Assembly (NCBI GenBank): GCA_964035575.1
Contig: OZ037843.1
Location: forward strand, 992,001 to 1,056,000
Direction: 5' to 3'
DNA from: Rhynchopus sp. YZ270_cl-10
Lineage: Eukaryota; Euglenozoa; Diplonemea; Diplonemida; Diplonemidae
Length of the DNA stretch: 64,000 nt
Shown in pieces: positions 62,253-64,000 of this stretch; positions within the stretch are counted from its first letter, which is position 1; the number at the start of each line of letters is the position of its first letter. The position numbers and the translations under genes are program-made. A model generated the notes under the pieces. The model searched no databases. It was given only the letters and a program-made list of their open reading frames with translations, and was not told where the DNA came from.

Positions 62253-64000
62253 TCACGTCACGGCAGACGCCCCCGAAGGGTCGTGACGGTGATGCAGTGG
62301 TTGAGTGCCTTCCTGGGCCGCGTGCTTGAATTGCGGGTGGCAGGAGTGGCAGCACTCGTTTAGGCTTTTTCTGTCCAAGTGGCAGGCCCCACAGCGCGTC
62401 AATCTGTGGCTCAGGCAGAAGTCCATCACAAGCTCAAGGCCATCATCCTCTCTGTGGTGCAGGTTGCAGCATGTTTCCACTACGGCTCGCACTTTCACAC
62501 AGGACACACATCTGACTTTTCCGTGGCTCTCACATGAGATGATCTTGGCGTTCTTGCGGGCCCCCGCGGGGGCTGGTCGCGGGGGTCTGGACCTGAAGGC
62601 TGCAGTGTCCACCGCTGCTCTGCCCCGTACCTGGCTGGATGCCTCCGTCCAGTTCGCGGCGTAGTGGTCCTGGGGGTAGAACCGAGCTGCCCATGCTTGG
62701 CTCTCCTCATACAGGATGGAGCTAGGGCCATGCGGCTGTTCGCTGCGGATGTTGTGGGTGTTGTGGGCGTTGAGGTGGCGGAGGACGGCCTCTGTCTTGG
62801 CGGAAAGCACAGCCCGTCGGTTTACCCCTTGCACCACTGTCCCTCCGAGCGCTGTCAGACTGGTGACACCTCCCTCTTTGCCTCTGGTCCAACTGTCGAC
62901 TTGGACCACACTGCGTAGGTCACGGGTGAGGCTCTGCAGTGACAGTGATTTGGCCCATACGCTCTTTTGGAAGAGAGGGTATTCTGTAGCTGCCTGGCTT
63001 AGCTGCTCCGCCCTCGCAACTTCGACCGTATCCATCGCTTCATTGCTGAGAGCGTCAGCGTCAGTGTTGAGGTTCCGCTTGACGTGGCGCCATTCGATGA
63101 CGTAGCGGGGTTGCAGGTTTCGGATTTGGGCCCTGATGCGGTGGAGGAATGGCTGGAGGTTCTCTTTGCATTTTGTGTTCCCCTTGATGTGCTCGATGAT
63201 CAGTTTGGAGTCGCCGTATATGGTCGCCTGGCCACACACTTCTGGGGGTAGGTCGCGAAGAAGGCAAAGGCCACTGCTAGCCCCTTCGTACTCGGCAACG
63301 TTGTTGCTTCTTGCAAATGGCAGGGGCGTAGCTACGGATGCTGCCTTCACCCCGTCGATGTATACAACTGCTCCTGCCCCTGCCCTCGCAAATACCGTAC
63401 CGTTCTGTCTAGCACCACCATCAAAGAACACCTCTGTGCCCCGGCGGCCTTCTATGGTGTTGCGCACAGTGCACACGGTTTGAGACGCACAGTATGGCTG
63501 ATATCTGCGGTTCTTAATACCCGGCAGGGAAAGTCCCGTGGTCAGCTCGAAGTCTATTGCGAGCTCAATGTAGCTAATAGAGTGCTCCGATCCGTTATGC
63601 GCCCATTGCAGACTGTTTACCCAGTGGTTGGTTGCGTACCATAGGTCTTCACTGTGTTTCCATGTGGCCCCCACGTCTTGGTAGCGCAGTGAAGGGAGTT
63701 GCACTCGCATGGGTTGGGGAGAAGACCATCCCCATGGGTAGTCAACCAGGCGGTGGTGGCGGGCCGTCTCTGCTGGGCGGTCATCTCGAATCTGTCTTTG
63801 CCTGACTATTTCTATGAATAGCCTTTGCAGATTACTCACTAGTGCGATCCTCTCGTGGTCGTCTCGCGGGAGAACGTTGTCGTGGCTGTCGTGACGGTAC
63901 CGTGGTGCCACCCCGCAAATGACCAGGCAGTTCGGCCAGTCCGTCCTGTCCGCGGCTGCAACAGGGTGACGGCTGCGTACCTCCTCCCACGCACTGCATT
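62253..64000 (-). CDS. second LINE, 3' part of ORF2: RNase H and tandem Cys/His modules, partial
   Basis: The frame runs off the right edge. Its first residues (AWEEVRSRHPV, DRTDWPNCLVICG) align with the segment of the 35057 LINE just after the zinc knuckle, and SYIELAIDFELTTG aligns with its SHMELLIDFEVATG. Then comes an RNase H domain (~63035-63431) with FFDGG, AEYEG, YGDSK and NTDADALS carrying the expected acidic residues. The C-terminus has two modules C-x2-H-x4-C-x2-C-x9-C-C-x2-[HC]-H. No PIP box follows. It is a sister family of the first LINE that has RNase H. Stop is TGA at 62253-62255. Confidence 0.85.
   Translation of the reverse strand, partial: CSAWEEVRSRHPVAAADRTDWPNCLVICGVAPRYRHDSHDNVLPRDDHERIALVSNLQRLFIEIVRQRQIRDDRPAETARHHRLVDYPWGWSSPQPMRVQLPSLRYQDVGATWKHSEDLWYATNHWVNSLQWAHNGSEHSISYIELAIDFELTTGLSLPGIKNRRYQPYCASQTVCTVRNTIEGRRGTEVFFDGGARQNGTVFARAGAGAVVYIDGVKAASVATPLPFARSNNVAEYEGASSGLCLLRDLPPEVCGQATIYGDSKLIIEHIKGNTKCKENLQPFLHRIRAQIRNLQPRYVIEWRHVKRNLNTDADALSNEAMDTVEVARAEQLSQAATEYPLFQKSVWAKSLSLQSLTRDLRSVVQVDSWTRGKEGGVTSLTALGGTVVQGVNRRAVLSAKTEAVLRHLNAHNTHNIRSEQPHGPSSILYEESQAWAARFYPQDHYAANWTEASSQVRGRAAVDTAAFRSRPPRPAPAGARKNAKIISCESHGKVRCVSCVKVRAVVETCCNLHHREDDGLELVMDFCLSHRLTRCGACHLDRKSLNECCHSCHPQFKHAAQEGTQPLHHRHDPSGASAVT

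Overview
The window is nuclear DNA of a eukaryotic microbe, probably a flagellated protist. It holds about eight widely spaced protein genes, GT-AG introns in one gene, very repeat-rich AT/poly-T spacers and several transposon types. Three traits point weakly to Euglenozoa or relatives: a VIPER/Ngaro-like tyrosine-recombinase retroelement, LINEs with an Ingi/I-like layout (2A-like motif, APE endonuclease, RT, RNase H, Cys/His tail), and CT-rich tracts ending in AG just upstream of several start codons. I cannot name the species. No bacterial operon, rRNA, tRNA or CRISPR was seen.

Layout. 2-7079: a 5'-partial, intron-containing gene with MIB/HERC2 domains, a GAS2-related (GAR) microtubule-binding domain and a Gly/Ser/Arg/Pro-rich tail. 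8895-10106: a divergent eIF4A-like DEAD-box protein. 11152-12537: an unrecognised very basic protein. 13440-15539 and 16293-18689: a membrane adenylyl cyclase and a membrane sensor with a degenerate cyclase-like domain. 19793-20905: a secreted EGF plus beta-propeller (GH43-like) protein. 24100-25329: an IQ-like hypothetical protein. 25330-49900: a transposon graveyard containing three MULE-like elements that carry an 8-bp minisatellite, a hAT-like MITE, foldback/palindromic elements, and a 6.9-kb minus-strand LINE (34989-41883). 50021-51292: an ankyrin-repeat protein. 53197-57916: a VIPER/Ngaro-like retroelement with split direct repeats. 58036-60159: a second adenylyl cyclase, paralogous to the first. 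62253-64000: the 3' part of a second, related LINE that has RNase H.

How it fits together. The host genes suggest signalling (three membrane cyclase or cyclase-like proteins), cytoskeletal linkage and secretion. The most unusual locus is the LINE at 34989-41883. Its ORF1 and ORF2 share one reading frame, separated by a single TGA followed by CGG, and ORF2 has no ATG at its start. About 75-90 codons into ORF2 lies a 2A-like GDVEEHPGP. The C-terminus carries two tandem copies of a Cys/His module I do not recognise and then a canonical PCNA-binding (PIP-box) peptide. Together these suggest expression by read-through plus ribosome skipping, and a link to the replication machinery.
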